64,000 nt of DNA from Leucobacter luti. Its GTDB lineage: Bacteria; Actinomycetota; Actinomycetes; Actinomycetales; Microbacteriaceae. The stretch's first letter is position 1. Every line of letters begins with the position of its first letter. A program made the translations under genes and the position numbers. The notes beneath the pieces were generated by a model. That model saw only the letters and a list, made by a program, of their open reading frames with translations. It was not told the DNA's origin and made no database searches. This document shows positions 16,959-26,405 of this stretch, one piece after another. The stretch is from contig NZ_CP080492.1 in assembly GCF_019464495.1 (NCBI RefSeq), positions 2,914,001 to 2,978,000 of the forward strand. Reading direction: 5' to 3'.

Positions 16959-18053
16959 ATGAATACCCCTGCCCCGTTGCCTGATCAGCGCACTATTGGC
17001 GCTCCGGTCGTGAGTCTCGCGATGCCCCGCATGCGGCGCCAGGCCGGCCGCCTGAAAGCCACGCAGGTTGACGGCGCCAAACAGGTGCTGCTCGCTGCCC
17101 CGCGCGGGTACTGCGCCGGTGTGGATCGCGCGGTCGTGGCGGTTGAAAAGGCGCTGGATCGCTTTGGTGCTCCGGTCTACGTGCGCAAGCAGATCGTGCA
17201 CAACGTCCACGTCGTGAAGACGCTGGAGAAGATGGGCGCGATTTTTGTTGAGGAGGTCGACGAAGTGCCGGAGGGCGCGAACGTCGTCTTCTCCGCGCAC
17301 GGAGTCTCTCCCGCGGTGGTGCAGGCAGCTGACGATCGTGGACTGCACGCCATTGACGCGACCTGCCCGCTCGTGACCAAAGTGCACCGCGAGGCCGTGC
17401 GCTTCGCGAAGCAGGACATGGAAATCCTGCTGATCGGGCACACCGGGCACGAAGAGGTCGAGGGTACTGCTGGCGAGGCACCGGATCACATCACGATCGT
17501 GAACTCGCCTGACGACGTCGACTCGCTTGAAGTGAAGGATCCCGAAAAGCTGATCTGGCTGTCGCAGACCACGCTCTCAGTTGACGAGACGATGGAGACG
17601 GTGCGGCGGCTGCGTGAGCGGTTCCCGAAGCTGCAGGATCCGCCCAGCGATGATATTTGCTACGCCACGCAGAACCGCCAGGTGGCGATTAAGAAGATCG
17701 CGCCAGAAGCCGATCTCGTGCTCGTGGTCGGGTCAACAAACTCCTCGAACTCGGTGCGCCTCGTTGAGGTGGCGCTCGAGTACGGTGCGAAGGCGGCCTA
17801 CCTTGTGGACTTTGCCGAAGAGGTGAAGCAGGAATGGCTTGAGGGAGTGCGCACTGTTGGCATCTCCAGCGGAGCTTCGGTGCCTGAGGTGCTCGTGCAG
17901 GAGCTGCTCGACGACCTGGGCGAGGCTGGCTACGGCGACGTGCGCGCCGTCGTCACCGCCGAAGAAGACCTGGTGTTCTCGCTGCCGAAGGAACTGCGCC
18001 AGGACGCCGAGGGCAAGCGCGACGCTCGCGCACTCGGCGGCCGCGTGCGCTAG
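16959..18053 (+). CDS. ispH: 4-hydroxy-3-methylbut-2-enyl diphosphate reductase
   Basis: 364 aa. IspH/LytB performs the last step of the MEP isoprenoid pathway, reducing HMBPP to IPP and DMAPP with a 4Fe-4S cluster. The three cluster cysteines lie in [20 protein letters not shown] and [11 protein letters not shown]; the proton-relay Glu and substrate His are in [10 protein letters not shown] and SAHGV. The N-terminal extension of about 40 residues is common in actinobacteria. It ends just before a long hairpin repeat and is convergent with a membrane-protein gene. Confidence 0.97.
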   Translation: MNTPAPLPDQRTIGAPVVSLAMPRMRRQAGRLKATQVDGAKQVLLAAPRGYCAGVDRAVVAVEKALDRFGAPVYVRKQIVHNVHVVKTLEKMGAIFVEEVDEVPEGANVVFSAHGVSPAVVQAADDRGLHAIDATCPLVTKVHREAVRFAKQDMEILLIGHTGHEEVEGTAGEAPDHITIVNSPDDVDSLEVKDPEKLIWLSQTTLSVDETMETVRRLRERFPKLQDPPSDDICYATQNRQVAIKKIAPEADLVLVVGSTNSSNSVRLVEVALEYGAKAAYLVDFAEEVKQEWLEGVRTVGISSGASVPEVLVQELLDDLGEAGYGDVRAVVTAEEDLVFSLPKELRQDAEGKRDARALGGRVR

Positions 18054-18084
18054 CGATCCGGGCCCGCGCCCGCACCCGCGTCAC

Positions 18085-18149
18085 ACACCGATGGGTCCCG
18101 GTTCGTTGCTTCATATGTGTTGAAGCGACCAACCGGGACCCATCGGTGT
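18085..18149. repeat. dispersed hairpin repeat, copy 4 (possible bidirectional terminator)
   Basis: Inverted repeat with 19-bp perfect outer arms (ACACCGATGGGTCCCGGTT and complement) and inner arms CTTCA/TGAAG. It shares ATGGGTC...CTTCA...TGAAG...GACCCAT with the copies at 2085, 2308, 2614 and 58712, while the middle of the stem differs. It lies between the convergent ispH and 18163-19002 genes. Confidence 0.88.
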
Positions 18150-18162
18150 TGGTGCGGCCTGA

Positions 18163-19002
18163 CTACGGCTGCTGGAGCTGCGTGAGGTAGTCCATCATCT
18201 TGTCGAGCGATCCGGTTGGATCGCTTTCAAGCTGCTGCATGATGTCAGGGGCACCGCTCATGGCGATCATCGGGACAATCATGAGGATGATGACCGCGAC
18301 GACGCCGGCGACCAAAGGCACCCAGAACGTGAGCTTGTTGGCGCGCATCCGCTGAATCGAGAAGATTAGCGTGAGAGCGAACAGTAAGAGTACGACGAGG
18401 CCGCTGATGATGCCGAGGGGGCCGACCCAGCTCGCAAGCTGCGGCGAATCCACACCGATCATGGTGCCGGTGAGGCGGATCTGCGCTTCGAGGTTGAAGA
18501 ACGACGACGCAATATTGAGTGCGCCAAACGCACCGAGCGCGAGCAGCAGGATCGTGACAACGCGGTCGCCGATGCGCGGGCCCTTGGGGCCGGGAACGCG
18601 GTACGCAGGTGGCAGCTGGCCGGAGCCCTGCGAGCCCAGGTTCTGCGGCTGTGCCGGGGTCTGCGGCTGCGCCGGTGCCTGTGGTGCTGCTGCGCGGTAC
18701 GGTGCGCCAGCAGCCTGTTGCTCCGCGGCGGGTCGAGCCGGTGCCCCGAGGTTGTGCGGCACGCCAGCCGGCGGTGCTGCGGCAGCGTGCGGTGCTGCGG
18801 GGGCCGTGCTCTGGCCCGTGGTCTGGTTCGATGCCGGATCGTCGGCTGCGCCCTCCGGCTTCCAACTCCATCCCTCAGGAGCGTACTCACCGTAGGCGGG
18901 CTGAGCGGGGCGCGGCGCTGGTTGCGCCGGGGAGCTCGACTGCGCAGAGGGCGCTGACGGTGCTGCACCCTCCTGCGTGGGATCTGTCGGCTGTTCTGCC
19001 AT
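18163..19002 (-). CDS. Pro/Ala/Gln-rich N-terminal, C-terminal multi-TM membrane protein (DUF6264-like)
   Basis: 279 aa. Residues 1-135 are low-complexity and disordered (Ala, Pro, Gln), with a YGEYAPEGW motif near residue 38. The C-terminal half has three likely TM helices (about 148-170, 195-220 and 230-252). Similar proteins occur widely in Microbacteriaceae without known function. The start ATG overlaps the fba stop by 1 bp (TAATG), so it is translationally coupled to fba. Confidence 0.75.
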   Translation of the reverse strand: MAEQPTDPTQEGAAPSAPSAQSSSPAQPAPRPAQPAYGEYAPEGWSWKPEGAADDPASNQTTGQSTAPAAPHAAAAPPAGVPHNLGAPARPAAEQQAAGAPYRAAAPQAPAQPQTPAQPQNLGSQGSGQLPPAYRVPGPKGPRIGDRVVTILLLALGAFGALNIASSFFNLEAQIRLTGTMIGVDSPQLASWVGPLGIISGLVVLLLFALTLIFSIQRMRANKLTFWVPLVAGVVAVIILMIVPMIAMSGAPDIMQQLESDPTGSLDKMMDYLTQLQQP

Positions 19003-20030
19003 TACTTACTCACTGACTTGCCGGCTGAGCCGAGCTGTTCTGCGGCGAGGGCGATGCGAGAAGCCATGCCGCTCTCTGCGACCCGGCCGTATGCGCGCGG
19101 GTCGTACATCTTCTTGTTGCCGACTTCGCCGTCGATCTTCAGCACACCCTCGTAGTTGGTGAGGATGAAGTCGGCGAGCGGGCGCGTAAACGCGTACTGC
19201 GTATCCGTATCAATGTTCATCTTGATGACACCGTTGCGCACCGCCTCGGCGATCTCCTCGGACGAGGAGCCGGATCCGCCATGGAACACGAGGTCGAGCG
19301 GCTTCGCGGCCGTGCCGTACTTTGCCTGCAGCCCGGACTGGATCTCAGCGAGGAGTTCGGGGCGAAGCTTCACGCCGCCCGGCTTGTACACGCCGTGCAC
19401 GTTGCCGAAGGTGAGTGCGGTGAGGTATCGGCCCTGCTCGCCGAGGCCGAGCGCCTCAACCGTTGCGACCGCGTCGTCCAAGGTGGTGTAGAGCTGGTCA
19501 TTGATCTCGTGTGTGATGCCGTCCTCTTCGCCGCCAACGACGCCGATCTCGACCTCAAGGATGACGTTGATCGCTGCGAGGCGGGGGAGGAGCTCGCGCG
19601 CGATGTCGAGGTTCTCCGCGAGCGGCACAGCCGAGCCATCCCACATATGCGACTGGAAATACGGCTGCCCGCCCTGCTTGACGCGCTCCTCGCTCGCGGC
19701 GACGAGCGGTAGCACGAAGTTTTCGAGGTGCTGCTTCGGGCAGTGGTCAGTGTGGAGCGCGACGGTGATGTCGTAGGCCTTTGCGACCTCTTCTGCGAAC
19801 TTCGCGAAGGCGATAGCGCCGCCCGCGCGGTTCTGCACGGTGTGGCCGGCGAAGTGATCTGCACCGCCGAAGCTGACCTGGAGAATGCCGTCGGAGCCTG
19901 CCTCGGCGAAGCCCTGCAGGGCTGCGTTGAGGGTCTGCGAGCTCGACACGTTGACGGCTGGGAATGCGAATCCCCCCGACTTGGCGGCGTCGAGCATTGC
20001 GGCGTACTGTTCCGGGCTAGCGACGGGCAT
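19002..20030 (-). CDS. fba: class II fructose-bisphosphate aldolase
   Basis: 342 aa. This Zn-dependent aldolase of glycolysis and gluconeogenesis shows ALHTDHCPK (Zn His and catalytic Asp region), VLEVEIGVVGGEEDG, DLVFHGGSGSS (Zn His, phosphate loop) and KMNIDTDTQYAFT. Length is normal for the long (FbaA-like) class II form. It is divergent from glpX, placing two enzymes of fructose-1,6-bisphosphate metabolism together. Confidence 0.97.
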   Translation of the reverse strand: MPVASPEQYAAMLDAAKSGGFAFPAVNVSSSQTLNAALQGFAEAGSDGILQVSFGGADHFAGHTVQNRAGGAIAFAKFAEEVAKAYDITVALHTDHCPKQHLENFVLPLVAASEERVKQGGQPYFQSHMWDGSAVPLAENLDIARELLPRLAAINVILEVEIGVVGGEEDGITHEINDQLYTTLDDAVATVEALGLGEQGRYLTALTFGNVHGVYKPGGVKLRPELLAEIQSGLQAKYGTAAKPLDLVFHGGSGSSSEEIAEAVRNGVIKMNIDTDTQYAFTRPLADFILTNYEGVLKIDGEVGNKKMYDPRAYGRVAESGMASRIALAAEQLGSAGKSVSK

Positions 20031-20209
20031 ATGTGCTCCTCGTGATTCGTGGCGGTGAGATTCTGAGATTCATAGCGGCGAATTCGAGCGGTGAATTTGG
20101 CCGGCAGTTTCGTTGTGGTGGGCACACACTTCATTCGTGCCCCCACTTCGCTTCCTCAGTCTACGCGTTCGGGCCGAGTATCGGGGGTGAACGCGGTAGG
20201 CTGGACGTC

Positions 20210-21193
20210 ATGACTGAACCTGTATCGCTTGGCGAATGGCAGCCCGACCGTAACCTCGCGATGGAGCTCGTTCGAGCAACCGAGGCCGCAGCAATGCGCG
20301 CGACGCCATGGATCGGCCGTGGCGACAAGAACGCCGCTGACGGCGCGGCAGTTGACGCAATGCGTCGCTTCCTCTCCACGGTGAACATGACGGGCACTGT
20401 CGTGATCGGCGAGGGCGAGAAGGATGACGCTCCGTGGCTGTACAACGGTGAGGTCGTGGGCAATGGCGAGGGCGCTGAGTGCGACGTTGCCGTTGACCCG
20501 ATCGACGGCACGCGCCTCACGGCCGAGGGCCGCCCCGGTGCGCTCTCCGTGATCGCAGTGGCTGATCGCGGCAGCATGTATGACCCCTCCGCGGTGTTCT
20601 ACATGGACAAGCTCGTGTGCGGCCCCGAAGGTGTTGGCGTGGTCGACATTAACCGGCCCATCGGCGAGAACATCCGCGCGCTGGCCCGTGCCAAGAAGGT
20701 TGACGTTTCTGACATCCGCGTTGCGGTGCTGGATCGTCCCCGCCACGAGCAGCTCATCACCGATATTCGCGAGGCCGGTGCAGGCACCCGACTCCTGATG
20801 GACGGCGACGTTGCCGGTGGCGTGAACGCTGCGCGCTGGGATTCTCGCATCGACATGTGCGTCGGCATCGGCGGCACCCCCGAGGGCATCATCACCGCCT
20901 GTGCGGTGAAGGCGCTCGGAGGTGTGATCCAGGGCAAGCTGTGGCCGAAGGATGACGAGGAGCGCGAGCGCGCCCTCGCCGCCGGGCACGATCTCGATCG
21001 CGTGCTCGAGGCGAATGACCTCGTTGCGAGCGACAACTGCTATTTCGTGGCGACCGGCATCACCGATGCCGAGTTCATCGACGGCGTACAGCGCCGCGGA
21101 CCGTTCGTGCGCGCTGAGAGCATCGTGATGCGCTCGCACTCCGGCACGATCCGCCACATCATTAGCGACATGGACCCGAGCCGCTGGGACTAA
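20210..21193 (+). CDS. glpX: class II fructose-1,6-bisphosphatase
   Basis: 327 aa from ATG 20210; an upstream extension to 20033 would read through the divergent promoter and is rejected. It hydrolyses fructose-1,6-bisphosphate to fructose-6-phosphate in gluconeogenesis. The lithium-sensitive phosphatase metal motif is VAVDPIDGTRLTAEGRPGAL, with IGEGEKDDAPWLYNGE earlier and GGTPEGIITACAVKALGG later. It is followed by a strong terminator. Confidence 0.96.
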   Translation: MTEPVSLGEWQPDRNLAMELVRATEAAAMRATPWIGRGDKNAADGAAVDAMRRFLSTVNMTGTVVIGEGEKDDAPWLYNGEVVGNGEGAECDVAVDPIDGTRLTAEGRPGALSVIAVADRGSMYDPSAVFYMDKLVCGPEGVGVVDINRPIGENIRALARAKKVDVSDIRVAVLDRPRHEQLITDIREAGAGTRLLMDGDVAGGVNAARWDSRIDMCVGIGGTPEGIITACAVKALGGVIQGKLWPKDDEERERALAAGHDLDRVLEANDLVASDNCYFVATGITDAEFIDGVQRRGPFVRAESIVMRSHSGTIRHIISDMDPSRWD

Positions 21194-21210
21194 TCTCTTC
21201 GCGCGTTGAA

Positions 21211-21250
21211 CACGAAAACCCCCGGGCCTTCCAGCCCGGGGGTTTTCGTG
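21211..21250. terminator. strong bidirectional terminator after glpX
   Basis: Perfect inverted repeat with 17-bp arms CACGAAAACCCCCGGGC / GCCCGGGGGTTTTCGTG and a 6-nt loop (CTTCCA). The right arm is followed by T-rich sequence. It separates convergent glpX and the secreted-protein gene and gives a T-run in both orientations. Confidence 0.92.
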
Positions 21251-21310
21251 TTTCTGCTGATGTCAACGAAGAGGATCCGGGCAACACCGGGAAGTACTTA
21301 ACCGGGTACG

Positions 21311-21886
21311 TTATCCCCGAGTGAGGTAGGTGATCGTCACGGGAGAGTTGAACCGAATGCGTACGGTCGGTGCGATGACATGAACTGTGGTGGCGGTGGT
21401 GACGGAGGTCGTGGAACTCCCCGAAGCCGCCGACGTAGAGTTCTTCAGGTTCACTGAGAGTTTTCCGGTGCCGACATACCCAAAATTCTTGCCACCGCTC
21501 ACAATGCAGGCGCTCACATCGCGTCCTGAGGTGCCACATCCGGGAGAAAGCCAGCTGATCGCCCGTGGGCTCAAGCCACTGGTTGAATGATGTACGGCTG
21601 AGAGCTGTTCACCTGTCACACTATCAACCAACACTGTCGTATTGCCCTTTGTAACGAGCGCATCGATTTCTTCGTCAGACTGGGTGCCGCTGAGCTCTTC
21701 GAGAAGATCGTCGATCGTTTGCTCAATACTGGTGCTCATTTCTTCGGGCGGCAAAGCACTGATGGACTCTGCGAGCCCATCAGTGGCGTGGGCTGTCGTA
21801 GGAGCAAAAGAGAGAGCGACGATTGCCAATGTCGCGAGAAGAGATTTTCGCAGCACAGCGCCGTTTCTCAAGAGTACTTTCGTCAT
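21311..21886 (-). CDS. secreted protein of unknown function
   Basis: 191 aa from ATG 21886 with an AGGAAAGG site. The Sec signal peptide is clear (MTKVLLRNGAVLRKSLLATLA..., cleavage after AHA near residue 34). The mature protein starts with an acidic helical segment (SMSTSIEQTIDDLLEEL region) and ends in a Ser/Thr-rich beta domain with two cysteines (PGCGTSGRDVSACIV) that could form one disulfide. I recognise no family. Base composition is visibly less GC-rich than the neighbours, which may indicate transfer. Confidence 0.75.
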   Translation of the reverse strand: MTKVLLRNGAVLRKSLLATLAIVALSFAPTTAHATDGLAESISALPPEEMSTSIEQTIDDLLEELSGTQSDEEIDALVTKGNTTVLVDSVTGEQLSAVHHSTSGLSPRAISWLSPGCGTSGRDVSACIVSGGKNFGYVGTGKLSVNLKNSTSAASGSSTTSVTTATTVHVIAPTVRIRFNSPVTITYLTRG

Positions 21887-22334
21887 GGCTTGCCTTTCCT
21901 GATCTGGCCTCGAAGCGAAGCACCCGAATCGCCAATGGGGCTTGGAGAACGAGGGTTACACAGAAGTTATTCCCCATGTCAGATCTGAGTACTTCGGGGA
22001 TGATCCTGGGTGCTTGCTGGACGTATCTGGTGTAAGAATCGACCATGACTGAGCGTGTTGCGCCGTGAATCACGGCGTATCGCATTTGATGTCGGGTAGA
22101 GATTCCCGGGATGAACCTCCCCGTCCTCCTCAAGTTGTTCAGCGCTGAGGCTCGCCCGTCCGCGCTGCCCTCGTCCCAGACGTTAAGGCTGGGTGGGGGC
22201 GCGGGCGCCGAGGATTGCGGCGATTTGGGGGCGGGCGCAAAGAAGCGGCGCGCGAGGTGCCCCAGTCGGCTGTTTCAGTGCGGAAAGAGCCACCTAGGAC
22301 CCCACGCGAAGTGCGTGGCGAGATGCCTGGTGCG
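21887..22334. other. 448-bp spacer between secreted-protein gene and rmuC
   Basis: It holds the promoter of the minus-strand secreted-protein gene, an AT-richer part (21900-22110), a 17-bp palindrome at 22061-22077, and GC-rich sequence downstream of rmuC. Short open frames here lack start signals and coding bias. Confidence 0.55.
22061..22077. promoter_or_regulatory. 17-bp perfect palindrome, candidate operator
   Basis: CGCCGTGA-A-TCACGGCG, 8-bp arms around one base. It lies about 175 bp upstream of the secreted-protein start. It is a good size for a dimeric repressor, but no regulator gene is adjacent. Confidence 0.5.
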
Positions 22335-23672
22335 CTACTTGGCGTCGTCCGGGTCTTGGTCGCTGGCGGGGCGGAGCTCCGGGGCGATGAGCGGGCGCAC
22401 CGCGACGTCGAGCTGCACGGGGTCTGGCCCGATCTGCTCGCCGTTGAGCGCACTGATCTTGCGCGCGGTGGGCAGCACGTGACGCTCGAAGGAGCCGACG
22501 TAGGCGTTGTAATCTTGCACTCCGCGCGACAGTGTGCGGCCGAGCTTGTCAAGATGCGTCGCACTGCGGCCGATCCGGCTGTGCAGCTCACGGCTGAGGT
22601 CGAACAGCGTGCGGGCCTCTGCGGTGAGCGAATCCTGGCGCCAGCTGTGTGCCACGGACTTCAGGATCGCCCACAGGCTGACGGGTGAGGCGAGCGCGAC
22701 GCGACGCTCGAATGCGTACTCGAGCAAGAGCGGGTCAGTGTCGAGCGCGCTCGACAGCAGCGACTCGCTCGGGAGGAATGCGATCACGAACTCGGGGGAG
22801 TCCGGGAGCGCACTCGCGTAGTCGCGTTTGCTGAGCGCCACGATGTGCTCCCGTAGTGCGCGGGAGTGCTGGGCGAGGAGCGCCGTGCGGCGTGCCTCGC
22901 CAGCGGCGGAGTTGGGGTCAGCCGCGTCGCCCTCCCCACCCGAGCCGCGGCCCGCTGCGAGATGCTGTGCTTCGAGGTAGGCATCAAACGGCACCTTCGC
23001 ATCAATCGCGATGGCCTTGCCGCCGGGGAGGTGAATGACGACATCCGGGCGCAGCACGCCGCGATCGCTCGTGAGCTGCTGCTGCACCTCGAAATCGACG
23101 TGCTCGATCATCCCGGCCGCCTCGATGATGCGGCGCAGCTGTGTCTCGCCCCAGAGCCCGCGCGTGTTGTTCGAGCGCAGCGCTGCCGCCAAGCTCTCTG
23201 CCGTGCCGCGGAGTTTGTCTTCAGCGAGCGCTGCCTGCCGCAATTGCTGCGTGAGCTCGCCATGTTGGGTGGCGCGTTGCTGTTCCAATGCCGCCACGGT
23301 CTGCTCGAGCTTGCCGAGGCTGTCGCGCAGCGGCGCGAGCTGCTGCAACACACGCTGTTCTTCTCGGTCGAGGTCCGAGCGTTCGCGCGCGTTGAGATGC
23401 GCATCGCGGAGCCGTTCCTCAAGCCCCATCGCTCGCGTCTCAGCAGCGGCGAGCTCTTCGCGCAGCAGCCGTGCCCCGGCCTCCGCATCAAGCCTCGCGC
23501 GCTGAGTGGCGAGTGCGAAGTCGCGCTCGCGATCCGCAGCGTACTCCTCAGCCGTCGCGGCGAGTGTGCGGGCAGCGGAGCGACCGCGCAGTGTCGCACC
23601 GAGTGTCGCGCCAACGCCACCGGCGAGCACCGCGACGAGAATGAGCAGCAACGCGAGAGTGATCGTGGTCAT
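22335..23672 (-). CDS. rmuC: DNA recombination protein RmuC
   Basis: 445 aa. An N-terminal TM/hydrophobic segment (1-25) and a long coiled coil (about 30-180) precede the RmuC nuclease-like domain (about 185-400) with NNTRGLWGETQLRRIIEAAGM, RPDVVIHLPGGKAIAIDAKVPFDAY and FVIAFLPSESLLSSAL. RmuC proteins limit recombination at inverted repeats, and the D-A-K core resembles PD-(D/E)xK nucleases. A Ser/Gly/Asp insert (about 240-258) is species-specific. Confidence 0.93.
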   Translation of the reverse strand: MTTITLALLLILVAVLAGGVGATLGATLRGRSAARTLAATAEEYAADRERDFALATQRARLDAEAGARLLREELAAAETRAMGLEERLRDAHLNARERSDLDREEQRVLQQLAPLRDSLGKLEQTVAALEQQRATQHGELTQQLRQAALAEDKLRGTAESLAAALRSNNTRGLWGETQLRRIIEAAGMIEHVDFEVQQQLTSDRGVLRPDVVIHLPGGKAIAIDAKVPFDAYLEAQHLAAGRGSGGEGDAADPNSAAGEARRTALLAQHSRALREHIVALSKRDYASALPDSPEFVIAFLPSESLLSSALDTDPLLLEYAFERRVALASPVSLWAILKSVAHSWRQDSLTAEARTLFDLSRELHSRIGRSATHLDKLGRTLSRGVQDYNAYVGSFERHVLPTARKISALNGEQIGPDPVQLDVAVRPLIAPELRPASDQDPDDAK

Positions 23673-23806
23673 AAAGACAGACTGTCAGTGACCTCTGACA
23701 TTGGCGGGACGCGCGCGTGATTTCGCTGGCAAAGACGCCGCCGAGCGCGTCCCCGCGACGCGCCCTGTCACGATGGCGGTGCTCGTCGCGGGAATTTGGG
23801 CCCCGG

Positions 23807-24391
23807 CTACAGCTTGAGCGGGATCGCCTTCAGCTGCTGGATTCGCAGGCCGGTGGCCCGCACCAGCTGTGCCACATCGCCCGCCTCGTGCCGTCGCGCG
23901 GCGTCAGTGATGATGGCCGCGCAAGCCTGGGCATCGGCGAGGGCATCATGATGGGCGAAAGCTCCGAAGCCCGCTGCGGCCGCGGCGAGCGGAAGGCGGT
24001 GCGACGGGATCTCGTAGGTCTTCCGCGAGACCTGCACGCTGCACAGGTACTTCAACCGTGGCGTCGGCGTGACCGACTCGGCGCAGGCAGCGCGAATCAC
24101 GCCCATATCGAAGCTCGCATTGTGCGCGACCGTGACATCGTCCCCGATGAACTCGCGCAGTTCGTCGAGCTGCCCGGACCAGTCTCGCGCCGTCTCGACC
24201 ATCGCCGGAGTGATGCCGTGAATCTTGATGTTGAACGGCAGGAACTGTGGATGAGCCACAGGCGGTCGGATCAGCCAGTACGCCTGTTCTACGACTTTGC
24301 CATCGCGGATCCGCACCATGCCAACGGAGCACGCCGAAGAAGGATGGTTGTTCGCGGTCTCGAAATCGATCGCGGTGAAGTCTACGGACAC
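23807..24391 (-). CDS. DnaQ-like 3'-5' exonuclease domain protein
   Basis: About 194 aa from GTG 24391 (VSVDFTAIDFETAN). The upstream ATG at 24487 would add 32 residues of poor, Pro/Arg-rich sequence. DEDDh exonuclease motifs are DFTAIDFETAN (Exo I, D-x-E), TVAHNASFDMGVI (Exo II) and HHDALADAQACAAI (Exo III, H-x4-D). It resembles the stand-alone epsilon-like exonucleases of actinobacteria. The spacing between the GTG and the AAGAGG upstream is short, so the exact start is uncertain. Confidence 0.85.
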   Translation of the reverse strand: MSVDFTAIDFETANNHPSSACSVGMVRIRDGKVVEQAYWLIRPPVAHPQFLPFNIKIHGITPAMVETARDWSGQLDELREFIGDDVTVAHNASFDMGVIRAACAESVTPTPRLKYLCSVQVSRKTYEIPSHRLPLAAAAAGFGAFAHHDALADAQACAAIITDAARRHEAGDVAQLVRATGLRIQQLKAIPLKL

Positions 24392-24565
24392 CCTCTTAGC
24401 CTGACATATCCCACTGACATCACGCGGTGAGTGGGCGGGTGGGGCACGCGGTGAGTGGGTGGCGCCGGTGGTGAACGGGAGGGGCACGTGGCAGATAAGC
24501 CCCGCGGTGGGAGAATAGGGGCACCGCCGGCATCAGCTCGACGGACTGAGCATGGAGGCTCCACC

Positions 24566-24994
24566 ATGATTCCCGAGATTAACTACTGGGCAGTGCTCGT
24601 CGCGACCATCTCAACGATGGTGGTCGGGTCAATTTGGTACACACCGAAGGTTTTCGGAACGATCTGGATGAAGCTCGCGAAGGTCACGCCGAGCGGCAAC
24701 GCGAAAGATGCGGCTGGCCCGATCATTGCCACGCTGATCGTCAGTTTCATCACCGCGTGGGTGCTTGCGGGCGCCACTTGGATCGCTTTCGAGTTCACCG
24801 GTGGATCGTTCCTTGCTGTGGCCGTGGTCACCGGTCTCGTGCTCTGGCTGGGGTTCACCGCAGCGCGCTTCGTCACGCATGACGCGTTCGAGGGGAGACC
24901 AGTGAAACTGACCCTCCTGAACATCGTGCATGAGCTCGTGACCGTCTTGGTCATGTCGGTGATCCTCGGCCTCTGGCCACCCGCGATCGGCTAG
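24566..24994 (+). CDS. DUF1761 family membrane protein
   Basis: 142 aa from ATG 24566 with GGAGG 9-13 bp upstream. Four TM helices are predicted by eye. The family pattern INYWAVLVATISTMVVGSIWYTPKVFGTIWMKL is typical of DUF1761, and LTLLNIVHELVTVLVMSVILGLW closes the protein. Function is unknown. It lies 40 bp before ychF in the same orientation. Confidence 0.85.
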   Translation: MIPEINYWAVLVATISTMVVGSIWYTPKVFGTIWMKLAKVTPSGNAKDAAGPIIATLIVSFITAWVLAGATWIAFEFTGGSFLAVAVVTGLVLWLGFTAARFVTHDAFEGRPVKLTLLNIVHELVTVLVMSVILGLWPPAIG

Positions 24995-25034
24995 CGCGGG
25001 ACGGGGCAGTTCCGGCCCGGTAGACTGAACCCTT

Positions 25035-26108
25035 GTGGCCCTAACTATCGGAATCGTGGGACTGCCGAATGTCGGCAAGTCGACCCTGTTCAACGCTCTT
25101 ACGCACAACGACGCTCTCGCGGCGAACTACCCGTTCGCAACGATCGAACCGAACGTTGGCGTTGTCAACCTGCCAGATCCTCGGCTCGATACACTCGCCG
25201 AGATCTTCGGCTCTGAGCGCATTCTGCCCGCGCCGGTGTCATTCGTTGACATTGCGGGTATTGTGCGTGGCGCAAGCGAAGGGGAGGGGTTGGGCAATCA
25301 ATTCCTCGCGAACATTCGTGAGGCGGACGCCATCGCACAGGTGGTGCGTGGCTTCTCGGATCCCGATGTGATTCACGTTGATGGTGGGGTGAACCCGGCC
25401 AGCGACATGGAAACGATCAACACCGAGCTGATCCTCGCGGATCTGCAGACTGTCGAAAAGGCACTGCCGCGCTACGAAAAAGAGTTGAAGTCGAAGAAGA
25501 TTGACCCGGCAGTCGTCTCTACCGCGAACGCCGCCATCGAGGCGCTGAACGCCGGCACACTCCTCTCCCTGAGCGGCATTGATATCGAGCCGATCCGCGA
25601 GCTGGGGCTGCTCACCGCGAAACCGTTCCTCTACGTGTTCAACGTGGACGAGGGGGTGCTGCAGGATCAGGCAAAGCTTGCAGAACTCGCCGAGCTGGTG
25701 GCTCCTGCGAAGGCGATCTTCCTCGACGCCAAACTTGAGAGCGAGCTCATCGAACTCGACGACGACGATGCGGCCGAGTTGCTTGCCTCGATCGGCCAGG
25801 AGGAGAGTGGGCTGGATCAGCTCGCCCGCGTCGGCTTCGATACGCTCGGCCTGCAGACCTATCTCACGGCTGGGCCGAAAGAAGCTCGCGCCTGGACAAT
25901 CCGCAAGGGCGCGACCGCACCTCAGGCAGCAGGCGTGATCCACGGTGATTTCGAAAAGGGCTTCATCAAGGGCGAGATCATTTCCTTTGCTGACCTCGTC
26001 GAGACCGGATCCGTCGCGGAGGCCCGGGCGAAGGGCAAGGCGCGCATGGAGGGCAAGGAATACGTGATGCAGGACGGCGATGTCTGCGAGTGGCGTTTTA
26101 ACGTCTAG
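25035..26108 (+). CDS. ychF: redox-regulated ribosome-associated ATPase YchF (Obg family)
   Basis: 357 aa, start GTG 25035. The G1 loop is GLPNVGKST and switch/G3 is FVDIAGIVRGASEGEGLGNQFLANIREADAI. The G4 position reads NVDE, the altered motif that gives YchF its ATP preference. The C-terminal TGS domain (about 275-357) contains TSLGLQTYLTAGPKEARAWTI-type sequence. It acts on ribosomes and the stress response. The product is complete and of normal length. Confidence 0.96.
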   Translation: MALTIGIVGLPNVGKSTLFNALTHNDALAANYPFATIEPNVGVVNLPDPRLDTLAEIFGSERILPAPVSFVDIAGIVRGASEGEGLGNQFLANIREADAIAQVVRGFSDPDVIHVDGGVNPASDMETINTELILADLQTVEKALPRYEKELKSKKIDPAVVSTANAAIEALNAGTLLSLSGIDIEPIRELGLLTAKPFLYVFNVDEGVLQDQAKLAELAELVAPAKAIFLDAKLESELIELDDDDAAELLASIGQEESGLDQLARVGFDTLGLQTYLTAGPKEARAWTIRKGATAPQAAGVIHGDFEKGFIKGEIISFADLVETGSVAEARAKGKARMEGKEYVMQDGDVCEWRFNV

Positions 26109-26116
26109 GTACACCT

Positions 26117-26195
26117 CCGGGACTCGTCCCGGGCGACGCTGATGCGTCGGATCAGTTCTGCGTGAACACGGCCACAACGGGCTGATCCGCGCATC
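26117..26195. other. paired inverted repeats after ychF, leader of the giant gene
   Basis: Two hairpins lie in the 297-bp gap between ychF and the giant gene. The first is CCGGGAC-TC-GTCCCGG at 26117-26132. The second has 14-15-base arms at 26141-26155 and 26182-26195 (GATGCGTCGGATCAG against CTGATCCGCGCATC) with one bulged base. A GCGCG-TGCA-CGCGC palindrome follows at 26306-26319. The first two may terminate ychF. No promoter boxes are clear in the rest. Confidence 0.6.
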
Positions 26196-26405
26196 GCCGC
26201 GTCACCTCTCTCGGTCACCGGGCGGCGTGCGTTCGCGCACACGTGTTGGTGAGCAAGGGAAAGCTGGTCCTCGGGGGAGAGGATCAGTGCGCATGGAGTC
26301 GCGGGGCGCGTGCACGCGCACCCCAGCAGTTGGTTCCGCTGCGCGTTCATCGACCTGCACAGGTCACAAGGGGACAGGGGCCTTCGTGGCTTCGGGAGTT
26401 ATGCG

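Noticed and set aside
20033..20209. 59-residue N-terminal extension of glpX
   Set aside because: It reads through the fba/glpX divergent promoter; class II FBPases start at the ATG 20210 position.
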